Source: Bolinopsis microptera
Taxonomy: Eukaryota > Ctenophora > Tentaculata > Lobata > Bolinopsidae
Direction: 5' to 3'
NCBI RefSeq assembly: GCF_026151205.1
Contig: NC_087074.1
Location: forward strand, 18,142,712-18,202,711
Length of the DNA: 60,000 nucleotides
This document shows positions 43,501 to 55,337 of this stretch, one piece after another (position 1 is the stretch's first letter; every line of letters starts with the position of its first letter). A model generated the notes under the pieces. That model worked only from the letters and a program-made list of their open reading frames with translations, made no database searches and had not been told where the DNA came from. The translations under genes and the position numbers were made by a program.

Positions 43501-46500
43501 ACAGTTAATATTTTGGCAGCAGTGCTTGTACTGCTACTAGTATTGGCTTTATTTAAAATATCACACCAACCCAACCTTGGAACCACCACACAATTAGTTA
43601 AAATTTAGCTGTCCAGATTTTTATTGGAGGTCTCGAGAAATGAAAAAAATAGTATATTTAATAATAATATTTCTTTAATGCGTCATGTAGTAGTGAAAAT
43701 TGCTACGCTAAGCCTATGTGACATGTGCCTATATTTTCCACACCGATAATGTTCACTGCTGAACATTATTGGTGTGCATTATGCAGTTCTGTGGAATACA
43801 TAATTCTGTTACTAAAAAGAAGGGTTTATACACAAATCGATTTAATCGATGCTAGTGGAGATCTAATATACTAGTTTGTTAGATATATAGATGATCTTCT
43901 GCCAGTCAAATAGCCATATTGATACATATTAGGGAATGTTCGGCCTTTTTAAGATTTTTATTTTGTAACAGGTCCACACCAAAAATGCTAATATATTACT
44001 TGGATCGACACTATCAGAACCGCACTTTTTGGCAAAGAACAACCAAATACACCAAACAGCGAATGATTATACTATTTTTGTACCAAAATCTTGGCAGCAG
44101 TGCTTGGCTCTAAAAATATAACACCAACCTTTTAAAGAAAAAAGTTTGAACCCGCACATTTCTCTAGCTTTCCGGGTTCTATAGTTCTATATTGAACAAT
44201 GGACATCTCGAGAAAAGAAGAAAACAGTATTAATGTAATACGACAGACGACTACAGTACATGCTATGAATATTAACAGATCTATTTATCTATATATGCCA
44301 ACCCCGCCGCGGAATCTTTTTCTTTATTATTCAGTTACTTCAAGTTACTGAGAATTATTATAGATATATTAATTTTGTACAGTTACTTTATGTGAGTATT
44401 ATTTTAAAACTATGTTAATTCAGAGTGATACAACAGCACAGACTAACACACAGCCAGTGGGAGGAGAAGATAGTGGATTGTTGGTTGGAGCACAAGGACC
44501 AACTCAGGTAATAACTCATATTATCATAAACTGTTATCTTACTAGTTATCTTACTTTGTTAACTGTTGGAGCACAAGGACCAACTCAGGTAATACTGATA
44601 AACTGTTATCTTACTTTATCTTACTTTGTTACTTTGTTAACTGTTATCTTACTTTATAAATAATTTGTCAGCTGTTATCTTATTTTACAAATACTTTAAC
44701 TGTTATTTTACCTTTTTATTGATTGGAGATGAAGATTTAAGGGGATTCGTTGGGTCACGCATTGATCCCAAAATTCACCGCTTTCTTCTCCACCTTCATA
44801 CTTTAATAGATCCACATCAACTTTATCTAATTAGTCACCAGTGAAGCCATACTCCTTGTGTAGAATTAGCAATTGTTTCCTCGTATTACCATTACCACGG
44901 TCGAGCGTTAATTAATCAATAGACTGAAAACATGCTCAATAAAGGCGATAGCTACGTTCATGGTGTTACTGATTACCCTCTACTAGACTCACTAGTAACT
45001 AGTCACTAGTTCTAGTGACAATCCCATGTGTGAATGATTGGTTTACACGTTCTAAATGAGCCGATTTGCGTGGTAGTTTGTTTTTCCCGTTAACTCTCAG
45101 TTATTCGCATCAATCTCAGTTAACACTAATGCGAATATTAACTGTTTAATTTTTTTAAACTGTATAATATTTTTCCACAGAATTGGTGAGTGGTTACTTT
45201 ATATAATTACTTCAGTTTACAGGAATAGTACTACTTAATTTTGTTTTTGTGAGGAAATAATCCTGAGAATTTGATTGGAATTTAACGTTTCATAAGTTGC
45301 ATTCCTACATTCTGAGTTAAACACATATTTAACTCCTATTTAACTATTTAACTATTTAACTCCTGTAACCTCCCTAACTGGCTTAATTGAGAAACGTCAA
45401 CAAGGTTGAGAGCTCACACACAGAATTTAATGCGTCACCCTCCTTTAAACTCAAACTGGGGGTTTCAAGAACTAGACTGATCGGTCATAACCAACTTGTA
45501 CCATCTATATTCTGTAATCTATACATTATCTCCTCCTCGAACATCGTCTTTTGCTTATTAATGTTACCCTCACCACGTTTTTTTCAGTTCCGGTTTCCTC
45601 GTTGCGTAAGTGCTGCACAATTAATAACTCAAGCAAATAATAATGATCTCAGATACTCAGATAGATTAACAATTAAATTATAACCCTCGTAAGATGAGAG
45701 CTCTCAATTAATCTTTGAGTGCAATTAATTAATCTGAAAATCAGCATTACAAGCACAGATACACTACGATCAACCAGAAGATTATAACCATGATCATTTG
45801 ACATTTATAAATAAATAGCTTTAATACATATTATCACTTTATCATGATAGAAACTTTCACTGCTGTAATGACATATCAGTTTAGTTAAAACTGTGTCAGC
45901 ATAAGAAACAACAGCTCGAACCGATTCTTTATAATAAAAAAGTGAAACCAATTCTATGGACTATGCCCAATAATTTATCATATTAATACAATCGTATGTT
46001 GTCCAACATTCGATTATAAATTAATAGACTTCTAAACTTCCCTCTCTGTTCCCAGGCACAGGTAGAATAGTTCTTTGAGTAGCTGTAGTGCAGATCTTAC
46101 CATGTATGTGAAAGCTATTAATATTATACAATCCTCGTGAACTTTACATCAGCGACACAGCAGAGCTACCTAGAAATCCATCACAGGCGGAAACAATTCT
46201 TAAAATAAAGCTCAAAATCTTTAAGATTTGAAATCTTTGCTTCCTTGTCCTGTCACGTGACGTGTTGCTGGCATGATAAGCTTACGCTCCTCTGAATAAG
46301 TATTTTTTATTTTATTGACCCTCCCAACCCAGAAAATAAAGAGACGTATTCTCTCTGACGTAAGCCTTGTATTGTATAAGCCTTAGTCTCTTAGTATTTA
46401 GAGCCTGCCTTTACAACCTTTTTTATCACGAACATCTTTGGCAGATTTTGCTGTAAAATTGTAAATTGTGATACGCTTTCTTACTATCTAAAAATCTCAA

Positions 46501-49500
46501 ATAAATTAGTAGTGATTACGAAATGGTCCATTAGGAAACTAAAAATAGATTATTGGAGTAATTTTCAGCAGGAGAAAACTAAGTAACCAACCACGTCATG
46601 ATAGTATTAAACCTACTTAAATAGTCTATTGATAATAATACTCATATTTCAATATACCAGGTACATAATATTAGTACTAGTGTGCTATTAGCAACCAGTT
46701 TAACCACCGCCAACCAATACAACTCGTATTGTGACGTGTCATTATTTTATTTCTTTTGTAATTGAACTGACTATTCCTATGATGAAAATTTACAAACTTT
46801 AATACACGTAATGTATTGCATTCAAATTTTAGATAGAAAATCTACCAAAATTCTATGACCTCTGTCTAAACTCTTCTAATATCGTTACAACGCCTATCAT
46901 TAATTTTTATATTATATGCTGAAATCTGAATATTTGATATCATAAATAACCAAAATCGTAATCGTGTACTTTAAAAAGTAGCTTGAAACAATATGGGTTA
47001 ATATGAAACTTTTGAATATTTGCTGGCCCCTCCTATAAATGGCCATGTTGTGAGTAACTTGATCCTTGTGCATTTAAAAGGGCTCAAATTAATTATCAAC
47101 GAATTTAGATAAAATATTTCAGAGAGGAAGCGATGTTGTCATTTCTGAAGATAGCACAAGATTTGGATATGTACGGAGTGAACTACTTCGAGATTTACAA
47201 TCGAAAGGGAAGCAAGTTGTGGCTGGGTATAGATGCTCTGGGTATCAATATATACCATTTCAATGACAAGTAAGTTGAGCGTGGGCGATCTTATCACTTT
47301 ACTTTTAATTAGTCACTTTATTGGCTGCATGGTTTGTTAGGAAATATTTTACCATGTTTTCTGCATGACTATGATATAAATCTTATATCCTAGCATGTTC
47401 TAGTTGATAGTAGGGGGGGGGGGGGGGGGCATCAACCTCATAAATGCCTATTACTCCCTCCGATCTCAGAATAGGTATAGGTATTTATGTATATTTATGA
47501 GGTTGATGCCCCCCATAGTACTACAAACATCCTTAGCGTTCAAGAATTGGTCCACGGAAGCGGGAAGTAGTTGTGTTTTATTGGAGTGTTCGTTAATTGC
47601 TAAACATATATTTGAATTATTTAGCATACCAGACGTATTTATCAAGGTCCGGATTTCTCTGAAACAGACTCTTATGACTGTCACTTGTTGTCGCATCCAT
47701 TTATGGTATAAATATTTTCTACTGGTTATCAAAAATGTGTTTTTCTCCGAATTGGTATAACGGGGGTACATGGGTAAGTAGATGGTAGTACTGTGGTAGT
47801 AGTATATAGTACTGACACAACTGACAACAGTCAACGGAGTGATGTTTTTTACGTTTTGAATTTTTAATCAAAATCTTTTTAGATGAATATGATGTAGTTA
47901 CATTGGAACGGTGAACACTTTTCTTTACCTGCAATTTGGGGTTTTAGGGTTTCTAGCATATAACTGAAACACGGTTTTATTTCAAGTTCTGAATTTGATG
48001 CAATTAATTAATATACGCCGTCAACCTCAAACGTTCCGCTATAGTGAGAATTTTTCTGGATACCAATATTTGGCTAAGTAGTAAGTAACCTTACTTTATA
48101 GCTTTCTTAGCACGTACTTTCGATCAGACTTACTGACATACAACTTCAACTGTTATTTGGGGTTTTAGGTTTTCTAGCATACAACTGAAACACGGTTTTA
48201 TTTTATATTATATACTCACTGGAAACGAAGTCTCAGATTTTTGTTGTACATCGTTTCGTATTCTTCGATGGATTTGGCACAGATAGATTATTGTAGATCT
48301 TGTAAAACCTGGTAAACTTCTTAAAAGATTTCATTTAGTCTAGACTATGAATATAATTAAAATCAAGCAACAATTTTAATTAGAATCCCATTAATATAAA
48401 GTTGGCAACAAGATCAGAGAGCTGCTGGTATGAAAAGCGTCTGAATCAACATTGCGAGATATTATTGCCTCGCTACCAGAGTAATCGCTATCAGGGTACT
48501 CGCTACCAGGGTACTTATGTCTTTATGTCGCGAAATCGTGTCGCAACTCCCTATTTTGCTCAGACGAAATAAGTCGAAGATATTGTACTGATACCCAGCA
48601 AGCGTTAAACGGTTTGAGGTAATTTTGGTAATAGGTCGGGCTTCAAACATATTGTCTGGTCGCTATTTCTTGTTCACGTCACTAATCTGCTAGGAAGCTA
48701 GGATCAGCTGTAAGCTAGTGAGGATATCAAGCAGCGAGGCTGTCAACCGACGTTTTAAACGACACCGATTATTTTAACGGGAGTCCAGTTACTTTCAGTC
48801 ATTCAAAGTGACAACTCGTATGAGACGTGTAATATTTCTAAGAGAGGTTTTGCTGAGGTTGATTAAAACTGTTGCTCAATATTGCACTATAATAAAACAC
48901 AGTGTCAGTGTGTGTGTGTAATTCGTGGTCAATAAGAGTGTGAACTGTGAGAATGTGAGGCTGTGAAGGTGGATTCTGGACTAATAAAATGAAGGATTTT
49001 GTCAATATTTGAATAATGACTGGTTTGGTAACGCAGCAGTGCAATCACGTGTTGGCACAGTAACTACATTAATAATCACAATTCTCAATTGCAATTTATA
49101 GCTATAACTAAAAACTACAGAATTCAGAAGCTCACTTGAACTTATTAACTCAGCAGTCACCTATATAGATTATAGCTATATGAGAATTTGCCTCGTAATT
49201 CGTTAATAATGTTAGATATTGATAATTTTCCAAAGATAAATCTTGTAATTATTATAAATCCATTCTCTTCAGGTTGGCGCCCCAGATAGGTTTCCCATGG
49301 TCCGAGATAAACAATATCTCCTACAGCGACAAACGATTTACAATCCAGACAGCCAATAAATCACCCGTAAGTGACTGAACCGCTTTTAAAGTTGTCTGAA
49401 CCGCTTTTAAAGGTGCTAAGTGATTTCTCCGCTCAGGTACTGGATTTATAACCTTGAAACTCATGAAATATAATATGCCTCATGCTGGTGCCGTTTATTT

Positions 49501-52500
49501 AATTCTAAAATTTCGTTCAAGATTTTGTGACTGATTTCTAACAGTTGCCACGTTTTATTAGCCTGTTTTAATCTGACCAATGGCTGAGGGATCCAGAATA
49601 TTCTTTATATGGCAGAGTAATTATCTTTCTCTGCTTTAAAGTTCGATCATGTAATGAAGCATTCCTTGAAACATGAGCAATCTATATTATGTAGACTTGA
49701 CAGGAACAAATGAGGTTTTGTCACAATCACCTGATCTGCGTTGACAATATTTAAATCACAAAGTCTCATTTTAAGTGCTTCTTCAAAAGCTTTTGATCAT
49801 GTCGCGTGATTCATGTGTTATGTGTAAGTGTGTAGCACACTGTATTGAGTTCATAGATTATACTTGCCTGACATAGTTAACCGCAAGATGAATATATTGA
49901 ATCTATGGTTTCTATTAAATCTCATAGTTACATTATCAATGATATAACATTTCAAATTCACTACAAGGGTATTGCGCAGGGCCCGGTCAGAGTGTAGCGA
50001 CCGCATGCTTGGTAAAAGGATTTTTTGTTGTCACGCTATCAATATGCGACATGTTATTATGGATAACGGCTGTATGATCTATTTTACCTTTACAATTTTA
50101 ACATCGAAGGCCATTTATGCTCCGGCGAGGGGTCCTTTTAATCATAATATTGCGTAATATTGTGCATATTACAGTAGTATTATTATGTCAGTATGTGTGA
50201 CCTATCACTGGGCGACGTGTGTCCTGCCTCATGCCTGTATAATATCGAGATGTCCTTCATAAACCCTTATAAATAACATATCGTTATCGGACGTGCACGC
50301 TCGATACATGTCGAATAATGTATGAACTTTTAATTAATATACCCTTCAACTTAACGATAATACTGCAATCTCTGACTTCCCTCTCTCTACAGGACTTCGT
50401 GTTTCTTACCTCCAAATCCCGGATAAATAAAACCATCCTCGACCTGTGTATCCGAAACCACGAACTTTACATCGCACGGAGAAAACCCGAGTCGCCCGAA
50501 GTTCAGCAGATGAAGATGCAGCAGATTGCGGAGAGGAAGGAGCGCAATGACGAGAGGTGGGTTTTGTGAATATAATTTTTAAGTAATTATATTACGTCAG
50601 GAATTGGAGTTGTGCCAAGTTTTGTTTTACCACCCGGTCATCAGCAAGCTAATCCTTATTTGTAGTACATAGTAGTTCAGATTGTAATTAGAGAGGTAGC
50701 GAATGTAAAAAATGTTGTGGGGCACTAATTCACCCAAAATAATTATTAAATTACACAGATTTCACAGAAAATTATACAAAGCTCCTTTAGCACTAGCTCC
50801 TTTGCCATCGCAATCATATAAGACAGTAATATTACATACTAAACAGGATGCGATTGAAAAAGGAACGGGAAGCAAGAATAGCAGCTGAGCACAATCAACG
50901 TGTTTTGGAGCAGAAACTTATGGTTATCGAACAGGAACAGCAGGCATCCAAAAAAGGTATTATTTTCAAGAGGTCCTGTAATTTTGATGCTATTTATAGA
51001 GGGATACTAATTTGAAACTTATCTTTAGCTTTGATAGTTATTTGGGGTCCTTTGCTCAGTACCTCTGCTCTATATGGTTAAGAGTTTTATCATACATATC
51101 GTATGATGTTAGGAGACATGAGCAAAAAGGAAATGTGATGTCTGAAAAGCTTCAGAGGTGGTATAAGCTATACATAAGTATAGCAAAACAATGGCTCAAG
51201 CGAAAGTTTCAAAAATAGTTACAGCTGATTCTTTGCATAAAAGACTCGAGTAATTTATGCATTCCTGAAATGTTTGTAATATTTGCAGCATTGTTGCTAT
51301 ACCAAGCGAGGAGTAATGAGTTGGAGCGAAAGATACATGATAGCGAGGAACAGTTCCGAAGGTTGAAGACGCAACGCGAAAACACGGAACAGGAAATGTC
51401 TCAAATGGAAGTTCAACTCAGTACACATAAAGAGGAAAAAGAGGAATTGGTAAGTTATGTTTTCTTTTGTCAAAATTCGATTTTAATTAACATTTTCTTC
51501 AATCAAGATGGTTAGTTTTTGTCCGACCGCACGAAATGGGGTCTACATATTTAAAAACTGGATTCCGCATACAGTTTCATGTTGAAATCATCGCGCAATA
51601 TCATGTTTTATCGCGCGCGCGCGTGCACGATTTCGATCATATATCATGTCGATCAGATCACGTCCGTCGCTTAATTAATTTGATTTGATTTTCTAACTGA
51701 TGAGTTATCATGATCGATCAATCGACAATCTGCATTTGATTCGGATGATTATCATAATCTTCAAAAGCCTGCAATACAATTTTTCGGTGTCTTACTTAGA
51801 CTCTTTCTGAAGCAATTCCATCGTATATCCTTAGCATGCAACTAGGTAGAAGAATGTGACTGTACAGTGCACATCGCTTCAATAATATTGCTTCGATAAC
51901 ATTGCTTCAATAACATTGCTTGTAACTAACCATTTACTGCAGCACATATAATTATTCGAACATACCGTCTCAGAGGGAGCAATATGAATCGAAAGAGGCG
52001 TTTGCTATGAAAACTGCGATCGAAGTCGAACAGATGCAACTGAAATCAGAAAAACTCCGAAAAGAGGTCAGTTGACAATCCAGGAATGAGGGACTGCTAC
52101 CGCACTTACCCAACTCTCAAACTTAATACTTTGATTCTAACTTGTATCACAATAAACAATTCGTGAATCAAAAACTTCCTATCAAAATAACTTAACCATA
52201 AAGTATAAAAATGTTTCCCGGTGTTACTTGTTGAAATACTTCATGGATTTTTTTACCGGTCCCTAACTCCGCCTCTCCCAGTACGATAACCTACAAAAGA
52301 AGTACAGTGAAGAGGCCTTGTCTCGTAGTATGACGGGCAGCGTGACCAGCGAAAATAGTGACCCAATGGAGGACACTTGTTCTGATGGACAGGTGAGGAA
52401 TATATATATTTGTATACTACATTAAGTTATGAAGGGACCTTGAGTTTAGATACGAGCATTGTTGATATTTTGTCTCATTGTAGATATTTTGGTCAATTTA

Positions 52501-52938
52501 TTTGAATTTCGAAATGAAAAATTATATACCACGAATCGTAAATCGACTAACCAATGGTATATCCGCTAGGACTTCATAACCGAGATTGAGGGTAACAGAA
52601 GCGAAGAAAACAGAGATCTGGAGACAACTCGAGATACGCTCCTCCATAAAAAATTAAAGGTTTGGAATCGACCACAACTTAACTCTAATTAGCTGGAGAA
52701 CAAATAATTTTAAAACTTTAAATACTCATAAATTCGTTTCTCTTTTCACAAGTTAAGTTTACACTTACCTCAGGACATGGAGAAGGATTTGATACTAGAA
52801 AAGAACTTCAGTGCCCTAACGGACACCGACCATCACTACCTGGCAATTCAGCAACAGGGAGAAGACAAGTACAAAACCCTCAAGAAGATCCGAAAGGGAA
52901 ATACGAGGCAGAGGGTCGAGGACTACGAGCACATGTAA
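34529..52938 (+). CDS. Moe: Ezrin/radixin/moesin (ERM) family protein, complete, 16 coding exons
   Basis: Exons: 34529-34540, 35841-35924, 38973-39068, 39412-39516, 42554-42643, 43181-43260, 44424-44507, 47123-47269, 49273-49366, 50393-50556, 50847-50956, 51289-51449, 51974-52066, 52282-52392, 52570-52659, 52774-52938. All are GT-AG with matching phases, 1686 bases, 561 residues (moesin is about 577). The FERM domain spans about 1-295: [86 protein letters not shown] coiled coil follows to about 440. The actin-binding tail has [17 protein letters not shown], with the Thr that is phosphorylated on activation, and ends EDYEHM. It links membrane proteins to cortical actin. IQPNT and the terminal tail fit ERM rather than merlin. 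The invertebrate symbol is given as the likely orthologue. Confidence 0.95.
36779..37052. repeat. 33-bp minisatellite in ERM intron 2, about nine copies
   Basis: The unit TAATTTAGTTACGTAGTGTA followed by AAAGGGGCCTGAC is repeated with few changes. Its length is a multiple of three, so the minus strand shows an artefactual open frame of [11 protein letters not shown] repeats. Confidence 0.95.
37690..37860. mobile_element. Diverged MITE of the TTACGTAAT family in ERM intron 2
   Basis: AGAATTACGTAATTTATG on the left and GATTACGTAATTTATTGAG on the right bracket C-rich text (AACCCCTCCCTCCC), as in the complete element at 27879. The outer GGGGTCG ends are degraded. Confidence 0.45.
38574..38706. 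repeat. 66-bp tandem duplication in ERM intron 2
   Basis: TTCTAAAAATCGGCGTAATT to CTGGTACAGTTCAA occurs twice in a row with one or two differences. Confidence 0.9.
40214..40275. repeat. Short foldback with G-run and C-run arms
   Basis: A run of 18 G, then GGGATCA, a 13-base spacer, TGATCCCC and a run of C make an inverted repeat. It lies 460 bp from the large foldback that has similar tips. Confidence 0.7.
40731..41461. mobile_element. 731-bp foldback transposon with ~350-bp inverted arms, flanked by TTAA
   Basis: TTAA at 40727-40730 and 41462-41465 flanks an element starting GGGGGCCGGGGG and ending CCCCCGGCCCCC. After the G/C tips the arms (GTCTTCATCAAAATTCTCTC inward) are reverse complements over about 350 bp, with about five mismatches noted. 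They meet at an about 30-bp loop near 41085-41112. A TTAA duplication is the mark of piggyBac-type transposition, but there is no transposase and the tips are not the usual CCC(T/C) form. Solo, older arms occur at 2690-3125 and 6593-7027. It lies in ERM intron 4. As RNA it would form a very long hairpin. Confidence 0.85.
43225..44262. repeat. Local duplication of ERM exon 6 end plus intron, with a decayed exon copy
   Basis: About 43231-43660 recurs, diverged, at about 43873-44262. Shared landmarks are TTTGTAACAGGTCCA, CTTTTTGGCAAAGAACAA, TTGGCAGCAGTGCTTG and CTCGAGAAA. The second copy includes a mutated end of exon 6 (GATGATCTTCTGCCAGTCAA) whose splice donor GT is lost. Confidence 0.75.
47413..47514. 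repeat. Foldback with G-run tip in ERM intron 8
   Basis: GGGGGGCATCAACCTCATAA+AT at the left is matched by ATTTATGAGGTTGATGCC+CCCC at the right, a perfect 22-bp stem, with the left G run extended to about 17. The interior shows TAGGTA repeats. Confidence 0.85.
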
Positions 52939-54180
52939 GTTGCATTTGTAACTTACTTTTAGTTTAATTTTGCTGTCTGAAGATTTCGAAATTTATTGTT
53001 CCGACATCAAGATTTTATTGATGATCCACTATTTTTACTCAAAACCACCTCAGGACGTCTTACAGAGATGAAGAAGAGGCCGAGACTGTTTCTTGAGCAT
53101 ACAAACCACAGAAATAGGCAACAACCGACGTTTAGTTACACACGATGTGAACCTTTTACAGTTTTAGCAACTTTCTTAACAACTTGAAATTTTCTTATGC
53201 ATATTTGACTATAATTTTACTATCTAGTATCACTAATTACTAACCATTTTCAATTTTGACGTTAAAATCTGAACGCAATTAAATCATTAATAAAATTTGA
53301 TAAATCTACTAAATGTTCAATTTCACGTTTCATTTGGCTATCGAAAAGCTTAAATTTTGGGAATATTTTGAATTATGATTTTTGGTGCAAGTGGTGATTT
53401 TTAGTCCACAAATGCCAGTGTCTGACAGGAAATGACTAGATGACGTTGTCAGAGTGCCTATGTAAAGGATTTCCGATCTTGTTGATAAATATTTTTACTT
53501 GAATTTGCAGGTTTGTCCTGGAATGTACGTGTGACCTGTTTTTATATCAGTTTTTCTTGATAATACTTAACCTTACATATTTCAGACGTAGCTCATGGCT
53601 AATATTATTATATTTTGTGTAAAATTGATGGTTTTCTCAGTTAGGGCCTGTTCACACATTTCGTCAGCAAGTTTGCAGATATAAACTGGTGTGTAAAATG
53701 ACATCAGCGTCAGTATTTACCCATGTTTAACCTACCCCTTGGCGCTGACGTAATATGTGGACGATTCCTTATTAATACTTCTATGTGTCATTCTTTTATT
53801 TCTATTTTAATAATATTTTGAAATCAAAAGTTGAATGTTTTAGGCTGATGACTGTCTATTATGTATTTGATGGATTTTTGGCATACTAAAAATGTATAAA
53901 AAATCTTTTAATATGATATAAGTTTGTTGATTTTGTAATGTGCAAGTGTGGGCCGCAACCCAACTACATTCTATTCTTTAGATTCAATGCATTCTAGAAA
54001 CTACAGCACTTTCGTTGTATTTTTCAACTTGGACGAATCAAACTAATTCTTCATACCAAGATGTAAAATTGGATGGACCTAGTCCCTGGATTAATCATTA
54101 ATATCATTTTTATGTGCTTATAACTATATTCATTATTGTATGAAATGTTGGTCAATTGTCAATAAAATAGATAAAATGTC
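52939..54180 (+). other. ERM 3' UTR with candidate poly(A) signal and embedded MITE
   Basis: No coding features were found. AATAAA lies at 54161-54166. A MITE-like segment at about 53644-53775 (TTAGGGCCTGTTCACAC to GACGTAATATGTGGACGATT then CCTTA) is related to the element at 27879. Where the transcript really ends cannot be seen. Confidence 0.5.
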
Positions 54181-54754
54181 GTTTTACTTTGACTGCTAAA
54201 TAAGGTATATTCTCACATTGATATTACAATAACAGTGGCAAAAAATGAAGCATGATTCAGCAAATTTTTCGCTTCGGCAAATTCGAGCTGTCACATTGCC
54301 GGTCATGGCGATCAGTTGCATCATTCCAGTAAATCAATTGGGGCAGTCGCGGGAATTTATTGTAAATACCATTGCAATTAAACGAGGGGTCCCTGTCGCC
54401 TCAGGCGCAACTATTATTCCCTAGTTCGGCCCAGAGGATCGTTCTTATGCATGTTAATGTGGAAGCAGATGTTGTACTAGTGTACTACTATTGTTGAACT
54501 AGTGCCAATAACTTACTTCGGGGCCGGTTCGACCGGCGACATTCGCCCGTCCGGGACCACACAGAAACCTTGTTTCTTGAATAGTGACTAAATATTGTCA
54601 TCTGACAGAGCCAAGTGTCTTTGGTGATTCTATTTTATTGCCAGTAGAATTAATGAGTTAAGTTCCATCTTGTGGCACCATCGAATTTGAAAGACTTTGT
54701 CCAAAGTGTTGGCTACCAAAGCTCGAAAGTTTTGTAACCCTTAATTTTTCACAG
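54181..54754. other. Region between the ERM 3' UTR and a possible alternative exon
   Basis: It is more GC-balanced than its surroundings, with a perfect hairpin GCCGGT-TCG-ACCGGC near 54524. No gene was seen. Confidence 0.4.
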
Positions 54755-54944
54755 TTTGACAAAGAACGAAACGAAAACATTGAAATGTATACCACCAGCC
54801 GGCAGCAAGACAACCAGTCACCGCGTTAGACGAAGACTCAGACACAACTCACACTTCTTACATCTCACTCCTTTGTGCGAGTTTACAAGATATAGAACCA
54901 CTCGAGGAGGTATAATATTACTAAATAATAATAGTGGCCTGTAG
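54755..54944 (+). other. Possible alternative terminal exon of ERM
   Basis: A TTTTTCACAG acceptor precedes a frame that stays open for 62 codons to TAG at 54944. It joins in phase if the ERM last exon is spliced at CAT|GTAAGT (after 52934), which would replace the final Met-stop by a basic tail (KNETKTLKC, HRVRRRLRH). No transcript evidence can be seen. The standard stop is much more likely the main form. Confidence 0.2.
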
Positions 54945-55337
54945 TTGAATGTGGTTACCTTACTTAGAGCGTTATCAATAAACGTAGACCGCGTATAACA
55001 ACACTCACTACAGCATATTACTCACTCACTATACTACTCTTTGGGCTATTGTTTCTGCCACTTTCTGTGTGCTGTACTTCTCTAGTTCTTGTCATCATTG
55101 AATACTCGTTGTGGTACAATCAAACGAACACACGGCAACCATTTTCTTTCTTTTCTGTTATAAATTTATTCAGTTTGTTGATCGTTTGTACTGATAGTTA
55201 ACTGTAGTGTACCTAAAACGTATGAGCTTATAGGTATATTGTGTCGGTGTGGAAAATATTATCAGAAGGATCTCGAATGTACAAAGTTTTACGGTTAATA
55301 TTTTAAGTGATCATCTGACACTGAAAAACCCAATATT
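54945..55337. promoter_or_regulatory. Upstream region and likely 5' UTR of the gene at 55338
   Basis: A 390-bp AT-rich stretch separates the preceding features from the ATG at 55338. No TATA box or recognised factor site was convincing. Confidence 0.3.

Noticed and set aside
47404-47834. Overlapping long frames on both strands in ERM intron 8
   Set aside because: They span a foldback and intron sequence, and lack any protein-like feature.
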